Shown here piece after piece: positions 13,701-26,425 of a DNA stretch of 64,000 bases (within the stretch, counting starts at the first letter, position 1; every line of letters starts with the position of its first letter). The stretch comes from Planococcus citri (Eukaryota > Arthropoda > Insecta > Hemiptera > Pseudococcidae), in NCBI RefSeq assembly GCF_950023065.1, contig NC_088681.1:39156836-39220835 (forward strand). The letters run 5' to 3'. A program made the translations under genes and the position numbers. Below the pieces are notes generated by a model. The model made no database searches. It saw only the letters and a program-made list of their open reading frames with translations, and was not told where the DNA came from.

Positions 13701-15745
13701 CTCGGTTTATCGTATTTGTGTTTAGAGTCTTCGGATTTGACAGATTTGGAGGATTTTTTATCATCTGACGAAGAAGCCTTGTAAGGATCTTTTTTACGAT
13801 CTTTATCTTTATCATCTCTCGGGGAGTGTTTTTTATCGTCTTCTTTCTTACGGTCGTTCCTGGAATCTTTACGATGTTCGCTTTTGTCATCTTTTTTGCT
13901 ATCGCTTCGATCATCTTTTTTATACTCGGATCTAGTCGAATCTTTTTTATGCTCACTTTTGTCATCTTTTTTGCTATCGTCTTTCCTGTGTTCGCTTTTA
14001 GACTTACGATCGTGATCGGAGGATTTTGAATGATCTCTCGAATGATGAGATTTATCATCCTTTCTGCTGTGGCTGCTTTTTGACGACGATGAATCATGCC
14101 TGTGTCTGTCTTTATCGCGATCTTTACTTCTTTGTTCGCTTCGATGTTTATCGTACTTACGATCTTTATCGCTCTTGTGTTCGGATTTCTTCTCGGTGTG
14201 TTTTTCTTTACTTTCGGCCGGTTTATCATCTTTATACTTTGATTTCTTTTTGGCATCATCCAGTCGATTTTTTTCTTTATATTTATCTTCTTCTTTGGGT
14301 GGTTTTGTTTCAATCGTTTCTACGGGTTTGGTTTCAATGTTATCTTCGAGAACTTTCTCAATTTTTTCAAAATTCACCTCCGGTACTTCTAAAGCTACAG
14401 GTTCTGCTGCGTCTAAGGCAATTGGATCGAGAAGTTGTTTATTTTTAACGTGATCGTCGCTATCATCCGATGTTTCGTAATTGATAGTTGGTGTTTTTGG
14501 TATTTCTATAGGCGATATGTGAACTTTTTCCGGTGCAGGAGGAGTCGAATACGAACTGCGAACTGAATCCAGACTATCGTCGTGTTCGGTAATGATTTTC
14601 GATTCGTCGGCTTTACAGATGATATCGATCTTGTCTTCGACTCCTGGTATCTCCGGTTCGTTGGATGCTTTCTCGAAAATAATTTCGCTAAAGTTCGAGT
14701 CTGCGCTACCGATGGACATGTCGTTATCGGATTTTTCATTCGGTTCGAAAACAGGTGATATTTCATCGTCGCTGGATTCTGAATCGAATTCTGATAACGG
14801 TGGTCCTTTCATATCAACTTTTGGGAAATGTTTTTCGAGTTCTGGTTTAATCGATTTACCTGTAAAATTTCGATACACTTTAATCAAAAGAGAACATTCA
14901 ATACACATTGATTCGTTGAAAGTATACTAACCTGAATCTTTAACGTTATCAAATGGCTTGACTTTGATACTCGATGATTTATCACGGCTGGATTTATCAT
15001 CAGTTGATGGCATTTTACTGGTGGAAGAATCATTTCTTTGGTTATCCATTCCAGAGTGTTCGCGAGACCAGTTCGAACGATATTTTTCGGCTTCTTTTTT
15101 CGTATCATAAATATCTACTTTGGAAACACCAGGAACACCGCTATCAGGTACATCTCTGAAGAAACCTTTTTCATTGGACGATTTAGTTTCTCTTTGACTA
15201 GGAGTATTATCAACTTCTCGAGGTATACCCAAGTATTTATACAACATGTCTTCAACTTTCGGTACTAATACTGTATTGATACGAGGGTTCACTAGTTGGT
15301 CGACAATAATAGCGATCCCAGGTTCAACGAAAGTGCACCTAAACACAAAGAAATCAGAATGTTAGCACTGAATTTAGGGCCCTTTTCAGTAATCATAAAC
15401 TATTGAAACACATACCCGTTCACTTGTTTACGTATATTTTCTCGAGTCTGATTTTTATGCAGATCTGGACCCCATTTCACTTTGGAGAGAAATTTGGATA
15501 CTTGATTATCCGCTCGATGGCAGAGATTCTGGTACGCGGGCTACGAGCGAAAAATAACGATGTTATGATACAATACATAATGATGAAATTTTGGCGCAAA
15601 TTTTTATAAAGTTTGAAGGGTAAGTACTCACTTTGGTATCCACATCAGCGATGCATTCTTTTCGGATTTGATCGAAAATCCCTTGAGATTTCAACTGAGT
15701 TACTATATTTTTAATTAGTATCGGATCTCCTGGCACATACTCCAT
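10729..15745 (-). CDS. BOD1L1: BOD1L-like protein with N-terminal BOD1/Shg1 domain (1378 aa)
   Basis: Exons on the minus strand: 15745-15632, 15540-15416, 15338-14932, 14859-11750, 11410-11290, 11201-11129, 10915-10729; phases close to the TGA at 10729-10731. Residues ~5-110 match the BOD1/Shg1 fold: PGDPILIKNIVTQLKSQGIF, then DQIRKECIADVDTKPAYQNL, and later a KNQTRENIRKQV segment. The 3.1-kb fourth exon encodes a long disordered protein: an acidic region, then a very Lys/Asp/Ser/Arg-rich block (repeated KKDDKSEHRKDS-like units), then basic KKKKRTLGIKR-type patches. The C-terminus has an Ala/Thr-rich stretch and a basic end. In vertebrates BOD1L1 works with SETD1A/COMPASS and protects stressed replication forks; Shg1 is a yeast COMPASS subunit. 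A nuclear chromatin role is inferred from the domain only. Confidence 0.85.
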
Positions 15746-16932
15746 GGTTGAGTTTTTTTTTCAAATTTATCAACTCTGCGGAAGGTATTATCCGCTTGCC
15801 AGGACAGTAGCAGCACAGTTTTTACTCATGTTCGCTCGTGAACTAGATTTTCACTTCATTTGCACGATAGATTTAATTAATTTAAGCGCATTTGTACTAC
15901 AGAATTTAAATTATTCGCGTTTTGAATAATAATAAACAAACTACTGTAATCAAATCCAGTGATAAAACAATGAACAAAGAACAAAATACAAATACGAGTT
16001 TTGTGGTGGGACTGGTGGGGAAGGTCGAGAAAGGATGGAGAAGGGAGAGAAGGGAGTAGGAAATGAATATCACAGAATAATTTTTAGATCCATGTTTTTT
16101 TTTTTCAATTTTTTATTTCGCTAGGCAGTAGGCAGAGGCACCTAGGCCTAGGCATCGAGAGAAAAAACTCAAAAAGTTTGGAAAATTAAATCTGCTTAGA
16201 ATTCAGATATTTTGACTTAATTTTCCAGTTTCCGCCACTGAAGTGAAGGAGTTCGTTCCGAATTTCGATGATTCAGATTGATCTTTCATATGAATTTCAT
16301 ATTCATTTCATTTAACAATTCATTCAACTTTCAAGTCGATCACTATACTCATTCTACTTATGATACTTTCAACTTTCAAGTAGTTGATAAAAATTATTCG
16401 CAAAAAACGGTTTTAAATTTTATTCCAACAAAATACAATTTATTATCAACTACATTTGATATTTTAATAAAAAAATAATTTATAAAAGGGAAAGTGAAAT
16501 TCAACAAATTAACTTTCCCAAATTAACCTGTAACATTTTCTCTAGGAAAACCTCGTATCATGACAAATTTCATAATCGAAGTCATCAACTTGATAAATAA
16601 AACACCAATTTTTTCATATACTTACTCATTTTTACAGGAATGATTTTTTTATAAAATCCAAAATTGATTATTTACTCATAAAGTTGAATAAATTTCACAA
16701 CATGGAAAATGTACACGCGGATGGATTGATTTCCCAAGAATACTGCTTAGTTGGCGCTGGATTTACTTACAGTACCTAGACTTTCGTGAAATCTTATTTC
16801 GGATAAAAATTAATAATTACTCTATACGTCAACTCCTTAACTTCTCGAGTCTCATAATAAATAAATAAACGATAAGTTAAAATTACAAATTAATATTTCA
16901 TGGCCTTTATGCAGCTAAATTGAATACATAAT
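15746..16932. other. Intergenic, upstream of BOD1L and downstream of eIF3a
   Basis: About 1.2 kb, holding the BOD1L promoter (right next to 15745) and the eIF3a 3' UTR. It contains a purine-rich GGGA/GAGA tract at ~16010-16060 and a short imperfect direct repeat built on TTTCAACTTTCAAGT at ~16325-16385. Small ORFs here have no support. Confidence 0.4.
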
Positions 16933-19900
16933 TCACTCATTAGCTGGTCGAGAAGAACCACCACTACGCCAAGAGCCTGACGTTGATTTATTATCGGCCG
17001 GAGCACCTCGTCTCCAAGCTGTATTATCACGGTCTGGTTTTTTCTCACTTCGAGGTTCGTCTGACTTCCATCTACTACCTTCAGCTCGACTAGGTTCAGC
17101 TTCGTCTCTAGGTTTATTGCTGCGCCAGTTATCAGAAGATGGAGGCTTTCTCGAGAAATCGTCGTCTTTACGTAATGAGTCTCTAGGCTTTCTGTAAAGA
17201 AAAAAAAAATTGAAAAATTGTTCATTGACAGAGATATGGTACAAATTCAATTTGATAGAAATGAAGAAATCAAAACAAACCTATCCCTCATCCTATCATC
17301 ATTATTTCTACCGTCGTCTTTCATTGATTTACTACGCCAGTCACTCATAGGCTTATCGGAAGCTGGACCTCTTCTGTCATCTGCGCCTCTTCTGTCATCT
17401 GCGCCCCTTCTGTCATCTGTGCCTCTTCTCTCATCGTCTCCACGTCTAGGACCAGAATCAGGTTTTCTGTCATCATCTCTAATTCTCCTGAAACGTATAG
17501 AATATAAATAATTACCAACGACATTAAAAACTCTCTGCAAATGATTTTCGATTTATGTACCTCTCAACAGGCTTATCGTCAGTTTTCGTCTCTGCTGCTT
17601 TAGCACTACGCCAGGTACTCGCACTAGCAGGCTTTTCAGGGGCCGGAGGGCCAGCACGTTCTTGAAGTTTTCTCAATACTTCTTCTTCTCGTTTCCGGGC
17701 AATTTCACTTTGTCTGTCCAATTCTTCTCTTTTTGCTCTGAAAAATCAAACAAAAGGTTAACTTAATTCGTACTTCTTTTTCGATATAATTCGTAAATAT
17801 TACGAACCTCTCTTTAGCTTTTTCTTCTTCGCGTTTTTTACGCTCTTCTTCTTCTTGTTTACGTTTTTCTTCTTGTCGTTTACGTTCGGCTTCTTCTTCG
17901 AGTTGTTTAAGATAATCGGCTTTTCTTTTTTCGACTCTTTCTTTCTTACGTTTTTCTAACCGCTCTTTGCGTATTTTATTCAACTCTTTATCGAATTGTT
18001 CCAATTTATCCTAAAAAATAAAGGAATTAGATTTCACCGTTGAAGAAGATGATTTAGTTTGGAAATCAATTTACTTTGTAAGTGGAGTATCTTTGACTTT
18101 CGAGTTTGGCCAAATAAGCATTTTTATCAACTTCCATACGTTTCAAACGACCTCGATGTTGCAGAGCTAATTTACGTTCTTGTTTCATGGTTTGTATTTT
18201 ATCTAATTCTTGTTGATGCCAAAATTTTCGATCGACTTCCTGCAAAATACATGAAAGTAAAATCAGTACAGAAAGATAGACAAAATATACTTCAGTTTAA
18301 AAATCAACTGACTTGTTTATCTTTCCAAGCTTGTTTAAGCAAAGGTATTTCTTCAATTCTTTTAGCACGTTCGAAATAATCGAGTTTCTTTTCTTGTTGT
18401 TTCAGTTTTTGCTGCTGTTCTTTTCGTTCTTTCTGTAGTTCTTCAGCTTCACGAGCAGCTATCTTATCAGCGTCCAAGTTCTTCAGTTCCTGAATATGAA
18501 AAAAATTTCATTTATAATAAACATAAACCATCATGACAGAGACGGGTCAAGGAGTCTTGAAAAATAATACTCACGTCTCCTTGTAAATTTTTGAGTAATT
18601 TTTGTCCATGAGCAGTCAAAGATATCTGATGCATTTTTTCTTTCAATGTTCGATCGCGGATTTGTTGCAGTTCGTTTTCTTGTCGTTTACGTTCTCTTTC
18701 TTCTCTCTCAATTTCCAAACGTTTTTGCTCGGCTATAGCTTGTTGACGAGCTATTTCTTCTAGTTTTTTAGCTTCTTCTTGCTCCTACATAACAAATGAA
18801 TTCCAGACATTAAATTTACCCGATGACAAATGAAGCGAAAAGAATGGAGTGTTGCACGTACTCTAACGGTGTTCATTTGTTCCAAGTATTCTTTCCTTTC
18901 TTCAATGATTTTATGTCTGGCCAAAATACGTTGGTGTTCGATATGTTTGAAGTCATGGTAACGTTGCACCATCGTAGCATGAACTTTCTCTCGATCGCCC
19001 TGAAAGAAAAGCCGCCAATTAATCGGGAAATCTAGTTTCAAATTCAAATATTCTCGATTGCGTACCTTGAAGTGATTAGGATTGATAACTTGGACACATC
19101 TATTCAACGCCGAGTTCATGTTTACTAATTGATTGCGTATTTGTTCGCTTGGCATGCTTTGGATACTAACACCGTCGAGTTTATCTCCTCCATGAGACTC
19201 GGATAAGTCAGCACCGAAGTAAATACACCCTTTACCGTGATCAATTCGAATTTGCATGTCGTTCTGACGAACACATTCGACTAGCAAACGTTCCATATGG
19301 AACTGAGTTCCGAAATGCGATAACTGAAGGAGACGAGAGTATGTGATCGTCTCGTAGACTTGGGATGCTTGACGAATGAGGTTTACTAAGGTTACATCTC
19401 TCAAAGGAGGTATGTACTGATCGGAGTCTTGCAGTACTTTGATAATATTGTCAACTTTAACGCATAATTGCAACGGATTGAAATTAACTTCGAGTAAATT
19501 GTAAAGTTCTTGAAGAGCAGGAGAGGCCATATTTAAAACATTGTAACGAACCTGAAAAATGGACTTCTCAGTGAAAATAATTCTATACTTTGAATGATAT
19601 TTTCAAAACGAAATACTAACCAAATCCTTCAAAAGAGATGATCGAGTAGGAGGTTGATTCAAAGTTAATAATACTGCCAATTTCTGAGCCTTTTCTAAAG
19701 GACTTTTGTCAGTTTCGATAAATCTATCAAATTCCGGATGAGCCGAAGGAAGAGGTATGGACAACGTTGCCAATAATACACGACTCGCCATTCTGCAATG
19801 AGAAACATCACGTGAGTATTCCATTAGCGTACATAAATCTAAATCTCTCAAGTAGCAAAATATACTTTTGGAGATCTTCCTGAGTAATATTTTTCTTCAT

Positions 19901-21361
19901 TTCTTTATTCAATTGGAAAAGTTTAAACAGAGCAGCAGCGTGGAAAAGATAATAATTAGGACCAGCTTTCCAAAACACCATAGCCAACTTCTGGTAATAA
20001 TTAGCCATCATTTTGGGTACAGGAGGCTTTTTCGACATGGTCATCAAATTATGAATATCTTCGGTGGCTTTGTAAGCTTCCTGTAAGTATGAAGAGTGAA
20101 AAAATCGGCTCGTGAGTAAATCATACGGTTGATCATTACACAAACCTGCCACAACTCCATTTGAATAGCGTAATCTAATTGAATTAGACGAGTTTCCAAA
20201 TTGTACTGCTGGGTTTCCGGGCGAGTCAAACTGACGTTTATGGCTTGAGGAGGTAATTTACCAATATCTTCCAAATGTTTGCGAAGTTTATCGCATAGTT
20301 TACGAAATTCCGTTTTCCTGTTGTATTTCAAACAAAATTGATATGCCTGGAAGATTTCAATCGTGAATTAGTGAAAAATACAAAAAAAGGAATCAAACAC
20401 AGAAAGATTAATACCATTCTAGCAATGTCGTGATATAAAGTTTCAACCAGGGTATTAGTACGCAGTAATTCCAAACATTGGCAATACGATTCCCATAAAA
20501 ATTTAACCCATGGTGTTAAAATTGTACGATCACTCCGGTCTTGAGCACCTTCGCCGCTCACAGCACTAAAATTCAAAACAGGGGTTAGATAAAACATAAG
20601 ATCCAGTGAAAGGCGAAGTTTTCAGGTAATAATCTTACCTCAATAAAATACTTTCAGGAGTAGCAAGATTATCTAGATCATCAATGTCGATTACAGCTTG
20701 ATGCGAATGCTCACGAGCCGATTCAGTTCGTTCTTCAGCTGATCTCAAATATCCACGAATGACGTTTTCCAATGATCCAACATTTACCTGAATGCAGAGG
20801 GAAAAAATGAAATGATGTAGTACAACGAGTGAAAATACATCATACACCAGGGAAAGGTAAACTTACGGTTTGGAACATATTTCTGTACTGGAATAATCCT
20901 TCCTTGGCGATGTGTGATTTCTTCAATTCCACACAAAGGTCCAAGTACTTGAACATAATAGGTTCCAAAATACTTTCGCTCCAGTTGTAAGCCCATTTTT
21001 TATTACGAAATACTTCGTAGAGGGTTTCCAAAGCTCGAGCAGGTTTTCCTACTTCGATGAATTCTGCAACAGAAATTCGAAAACAAACATTGATTATGAA
21101 GCAGAACAATCGAAGAGAAGTATACGATCGAATCTTATCATTGGAATGAAATGCAGATTTTCCCGGTAAATACACCCCTTTGTGCAAACCATATTTTCAG
21201 GAATAGAAAACACTGGTTGTAAGATGACAGGAAGATGATTATAATTGAATTATTTATAAAGAAGTATTATATAAAAATGTATAACAAGTTCAAGAGTATC
21301 GTCAAATCTCACCGTTAGCCCGTTTCAAAGCATTTTCTGGTCTTTGGCCGTATCGCGCCAT
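16933..21361 (-). CDS. eIF3a: Eukaryotic translation initiation factor 3 subunit A (1051 aa)
   Basis: Largest scaffold subunit of eIF3, which binds the 40S ribosome and mRNA in cytoplasmic initiation. Exons (minus): 21361-21313, 21063-20867, 20787-20639, 20565-20415, 20346-20146, 20080-19866, 19792-19621, 19551-19066, 18999-18862, 18784-18575, 18489-18313, 18239-18075, 18010-17808, 17737-17561, 17487-17281, 17191-16933; the frame closes to the TGA at 16933-16935. The start MARYGQRPENALKRANEFIE is diagnostic. The PCI region lies at ~315-500. A long Glu/Lys/Arg-rich coiled coil follows (~560-840), then an Arg/Asp-rich tail with four RRG(T/A)DD-type repeats (17380-17440), analogous to the decapeptide repeats of vertebrate eIF3a. 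The PCI and coiled-coil order and the overall length fit the insect protein. The 66-nt intron 19000-19065 keeps frame without a stop. Confidence 0.97.
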
Positions 21362-22251
21362 GATTATAGGACAGGATGTTTGATTAGTTTATACGAAATT
21401 GTGAACACATAAACGTTGAAACTAAACTTGAAAAATACATATACGAAGATTTAAAATTCACAATAGCAAATTTTTAAGCTAAAAACACCACTACTTCTTC
21501 AAGAAACGAAGGAAGATAAAATTTTTATCGTACGTCGCCGTGTTGCGTGTACAAATTTTAATCAAGCATGCGACTACGCCGCTTGCAACGCGCATGCGCA
21601 ATAATTGACAAAAAATGTTATTGAGAATCGTTTTGAGGAGTAGTTTCATGATGAGGTGAATTCTCTGTTCAAAATTTCGAATTTTCGAATTCAATTTTCG
21701 TAATCGTAATGAAAATAATTTTGAGTAATTTTGCTTCACGATGATATTAAAATTCCAAAAATCAACTTCTTGCAATTTTTGTTGTTCTCTGTGTGAAATT
21801 TCATTGCAATTTTCTAATACAAAACTTCAATCAAAACTCAAAAGTGAAAAGACCATGAGAAATTTTCTGATACAGAACTTTAATCAAAAGACCATGAGAA
21901 ATCGATCACGCGATTCCTTCAACAAACCGTGAATAATGATGATAAAATCTGAAAAAATCATCATTTCATTCACGTTTAATAATGTGTACATGAGAAATTA
22001 ATAGGCTCACACAACAGATATATTTTATAAGAACAGAACACTACAGCTACAGAATCATAAAATTGAAGATCTACATACAAAAATAAAACAGAAACAAAAA
22101 TTGTAAACATTTAACACTGAAAAGTGCTAGAGGAATTACAGGAAAGCGTTTGATCACAGCAATTTAATACATAACATGACTGGAATGAATTCAATAGTTC
22201 AAAACTAATAATTACAATAAACTAGTCGTCACAAAAAATACTTATATATTT
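21362..22251. other. Intergenic: eIF3a upstream region and acyl-CoA synthetase 3' UTR
   Basis: The right part (about 22.0-22.25 kb) should be 3' UTR of the minus-strand synthetase; the left part should carry the eIF3a promoter. At 21830-21900 there is a short duplicated motif (GACCATGAGAAAT twice, ~40 nt apart). Nothing coding is seen. Confidence 0.4.
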
Positions 22252-24542
22252 TTATAACTTCGACTGAAGCCATTTTCTCAGTTCTCTGCGCAATATTTTA
22301 CCATTCGTATTCCTAGGTATCTCAGTTATGAATTTTACACCGCCCCTCAACTTCATATGAGGTGCAACTTGTTCTAAACAAAACAAAATGACAAAATATT
22401 ATAATTTCATAAATCATTTTGAATTTAAAACGTGAACTCAAATTTACCAGCAATATAATCAACCAGTTCTTTTTCGGTAACATCTTTCATTTTTACAACA
22501 AAAGCTCTAGGTACTTCTCCGGCAATGTCATCGGGTACTCCAATAACCGCAACATCTTTAACACAAGGGTGTTTCAGAAGTAAAGCTTCAAGTTCAGCAG
22601 GAGCCACCTACAATTTACAATTCATTTCGTAAAAATAATCTCGAAAATGTGCATACGAAATAATTCAAGAAATATGTTACTTGTAATCCTTTGTATTTTA
22701 TCAAATCTTTGATTCTGTCGACGATAAAGAACTCTTCATCATCATTATAATATCCCACATCGCCAGTATGTAGCCAACCATCAGGATCAATTGTGTTTTC
22801 GGTTTCTTTCTTGTTATTATAGTATCCTTGCATAATTAATATTCCTTTCACACAAATCTCTCCTTCTTGACCAGATTCCAAAAGTTCTCCAGTATGTATA
22901 TCAATTACCTTATAATGAAAAGAAAAAAAAATTAATTAAAATTAAAATTCTATACCTGACTTTCAGCTCAAAGTGCAATTTTTAATATACCTTAGCCAAT
23001 AATCCAGGAAGTAATTTACCAACAGAACCAGCTGTTATGTCAATACCAGGAGGAGCATACGTACAGAGAACTGTTGTCTCAGTCATTCCATATCCTTTGA
23101 TTACTTTATCCAATTTTAATTTCGTTTTGACTTCATCTTCTATTTCAAAACTCAATGGAGCTGCTCCACATGAGACGTTACGAATCGATGATAAATTGTA
23201 ATTATTTACAATGGGATGTTTTGCTAAAAATATCATCAAAGCTGGTACTAAAGCTAGATCAGTAACCTGAAAAATAATTCAATATTTCAATAGTACGAGT
23301 TCATGAAAAGTATAAGTAGGTAATCCCCAGTATGAAAATTTACTTTGTATTTTTCTATAGCTGCGAGGAATTGTTCGGGATTGAATTTTTTCAAACTTAA
23401 TATGCATCCACCGGTAACAAAACTTCTGAGCACTAGTAAAACACCATACCCATGAAACATTGGTATTACTGATAAAGTCACTGGATCATAATCAAGAAGC
23501 ATTTCCTTTTGGAGCCTATAAATACAAAAGGAAATTTTCAAGCCGACAGTTTCAATAGAATTATAGAATAATACAAAATGGGTATATTTACTTCATCATG
23601 TTGAACAAATAAATTACACTAATGTTGGATAACATGACGCCTTTTGGTAAACCGGTCGATCCGCTCGAAAACAGAATTAAAGACGTGTTCAGTTCACTTA
23701 CACTGGGAGGGATATAGTTCAAGGTATTTTTACGAGATAATAAACTGGAGTAATTCAACTTTGGTGGTTTCACATTATCTTCCAGACTTATTATATGTTT
23801 GAGACATTTAAACTTTGAACTGCATTGAGTGATTTTTGCAGAACTACTCGAGTCCACGAATAATAAGTGCGGTTGTGTAACATTCATGGTGTGTTCCAGT
23901 TCACCTACACATAAGTACAAATGTGAAATGAAATCTATGTACGAATACGATTTATTGCGAGCTCAATTTCTAGCTGATGAACCTACTTACCTATGCTATA
24001 CGAGGGGTTGAAACAAGCTACTGTTGCTCCGGTGCGAAAAATCGCCATCATAATGACCGGATAGTCGAGTCCATTTTCGCATATAATACCAACGACAAGA
24101 CCCGGTCTGCATCCTAAAGCTTGTAATTCAGCTGCCAAAATTATACTCTGAGACAGGACTGCTTCGATGGTTAATTTCCGATCGGTTAAAGCATCAATCT
24201 GAATGAAATTTCATAAAAAGGATGAATTAATTATGGGTGTTGGCTAAAGATAAGGATTCAAATTTCACTACAGGTGTCATTCAGTTACAAGATAAGATCG
24301 ACTTCAAAAATGGATAATCTTATCAATTGTTAAATTGAACTGGTTTCTGACCAGTACGATTAACGTGATGAAACATGCAAAACACTTTGACAGCCGGTCT
24401 TTCTGCAAATTGAGTTACTTACCATGCATATCGTCGAAATGTGATTCTTGGCTGAATTTTCGATGAATTGATGCAATGGAATATTTATATCAGCCAATAA
24501 GCTGGATAATACTGGAGGTCCGCTGATAATTTTTGGGTCCAT
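22252..24542 (-). CDS. Peroxisomal 4CL/luciferase-like acyl-CoA synthetase (532 aa)
   Basis: ANL-superfamily adenylating enzyme: activates a carboxylic acid to acyl-AMP and then the CoA thioester. Exons (minus): 24542-24423, 24198-23991, 23904-23592, 23515-23344, 23266-22991, 22908-22681, 22607-22448, 22373-22252; phases close. Visible motifs in order: the P-loop SSGSTGLPKGV (~189-199), the adenylation motif GYGMTETT, the hinge block GWLHTGDVGYY...DRIKDLIKYKG, and the C-terminal lid NTNGKILRREL with the catalytic Lys. The last three residues are SKL, a type 1 peroxisomal targeting signal, as in firefly luciferase and related insect fatty acyl-CoA synthetases. Substrate cannot be read from the sequence. 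It shares a 284-bp upstream region with the divergent secernin gene. Confidence 0.93.
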
Positions 24543-24826
24543 TTCGAATAAATGCGAGATAATTGACGAAATATTACAACAAATTGATAAACTTAACTAC
24601 TGATGCAGTTCAACTTGTTCAATTTGTTATCTCCTAATTGGATGGGAGTTTCGATCTAACTCGACCATCGATATATCGAGTAGTCGATTTCAAAATCGAC
24701 GTGTGGTCTTATCAGTAACCCAATTGTGAATTGATAAGATAAAATTCCGGCGATTTGGAATAATACTTATTTAAACTTAGGTTGTACCTGTAAAATTTTA
24801 AATTTTCAGTAAAAATTGACAGAAAA
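24543..24826. promoter_or_regulatory. Likely bidirectional promoter, acyl-CoA synthetase / secernin
   Basis: Only 284 bp separate the two divergent start codons (24542 minus, 24827 plus), so both 5' UTRs and core promoters must fit here unless untranslated exons lie elsewhere. Around 24660-24690 a dyad-like ATCGA-rich stretch (CGACCATCGATATATCGAG) could be a factor site; this is only a pattern. Confidence 0.45.
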
Positions 24827-26425
24827 ATGGGCCCAGTAAGCTGTGATACGTTCGTGGTTTTACCTTCTCACACTCGCTGTGATACAATGATCTTTGGAAA
24901 AAATTCCGATCGTCCTCAAGGAGAAGTACAAGAGGTTGTTTACATCCCTGGTAAACGAAATTCAGAATCCGAACAACTCCAGGTGAGTAATTTATCCCAC
25001 AAGCATTTCGATGATATATTTTCGAAACTGATCATCGTACTGTTTAGGTCACCTATATAGAAATACCTCAAGTGAAAAATACTCGAGCTGTAATCCTGAG
25101 TAAACCAGCTTGGATGTGGGGAGCAGAAATGGGAGCTAACGATTTAGGAGTAATTATCGGTAACGAGGCTGTTTACACTAAACTCGAATCTGACAAAGAT
25201 AGAGAAGAAAAATTACTCGGAATGGATCTAGTAAGGTAAACACAATTTTACCCGCAGTCACTCGAATGATTCAAAACTATAACTAATCAAATTCATATAC
25301 ATAATTATCTGAAAACTAATGTAGACTCGGACTCGAAAGAGGTTACTCAGCTGAACACGCTTTAGATACGATTACAAATTTACTAGAAACTCACGGTCAA
25401 GGAGGACCTTGCTCAGACACAGATCCAGATTTCACTTACCATAACTCGTTTTTAATTTGCGATTCGAAAGAAGCCTGGGTATTGGAAACTGCCGGTCATT
25501 TATGGGCTGCTGAAAAAATCACTGGTACTTGGCTGCTATTTCAAACTGTCGAGAATTTCATCATCTAATGTTATATTATAATTCTAGAGGGATTCAGAAA
25601 CATATCCAACTGTCTATCGATCACCACAAATATCGATAAAATGGCTCCAAATCTGAAAGAATACTGCGTTGAAAAGAAATTATGGACTGGACTCGGTGAA
25701 TTCAATTTCAAAAAAATCATCGGCTCTGGTGGAGACAATGATCGATACATAAATGGTCGAAAACTATTACAAGAACTTTCCACTAGTCAGAAATTCACTG
25801 TAGAGGATATGATGAAAGTCCTACGAGATAAACCATCTGGTATCAATCGTTCGTACAATGATCCTTTCGCCACAGCAGCATCCCAAGTACATTAATTCAT
25901 CATAATATATACCACATTCTCAATCGAACTACCCTTCTAATAAACATATTTTAGATTTCAGTTATATCGAAATTTTCTAATAAATTCAACTGTCATTATT
26001 TCACCGCCACCCCAGATCCGAGTATATCGTTATTTAAACCGTTCCTATTCGCTAATGGAAATTCTAACTGTGATTTAACCACCAGTCCGAGTTACGAACA
26101 AGATCCAGCTAAAGTAAGAATATCTTTTGTGATAAATTTGGTTTTCTGAAAAACTTGTTACATTATTTTTGTTTTTCTCGTGTAGAGCATTCCCAGGTTT
26201 AAATTCAGAGTCGACAGAGCTCATGCTTTGTATTCCAAGCATCGAGATGCTGTTAAATCTAATAAAATAACTCATCAGTTGTTGAACGAGGTAAGGAAAT
26301 TCGAAAAGGATCAAATCACCGAATTGGATTCTCTTCTGCTTCAGTACTCTCGTGAATTTGATCCGAATCTCATCAATCGAGTTTTCGAACAAAGTGTCCA
26401 AAAAGAAATTTCATTTTACGAATGA
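24827..26425 (+). CDS. SCRN: Secernin, peptidase family C69 (413 aa)
   Basis: Exons 24827-24982, 25048-25235, 25325-25524, 25588-25886, 25955-26113, 26186-26425; phases close to the TGA at 26423. The N-terminal MGPVSCDTFVVLP places a Cys (residue 6) where secernins and C69 dipeptidases have their N-terminal nucleophile. Further family blocks: GKNSDRP, EVQEVVYIPG, PAWMWGAEMGANDLGV, LLGMDLVRLGLERG, EAWVLETAGHLWAAEKIT, FTATPDPSISLFKPF. Length matches mammalian SCRN1-3 (~414-425 aa). Secernins are cytosolic; SCRN1 was linked to regulated exocytosis, but catalytic activity in animals is poorly established. Confidence 0.95.

Noticed and set aside
13339..14313. 324-aa minus-strand ORF rich in Lys, Ile, Arg
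   Set aside because: It is a frame-shifted shadow of the Lys/Asp/Ser-rich BOD1L exon; the real frame keeps splice phase with flanking exons.
14026..14453. Plus-strand ORFs of 140 and 92 aa antisense to BOD1L
   Set aside because: Caused by the biased codon content of the opposite strand; no conserved domain or splice context.
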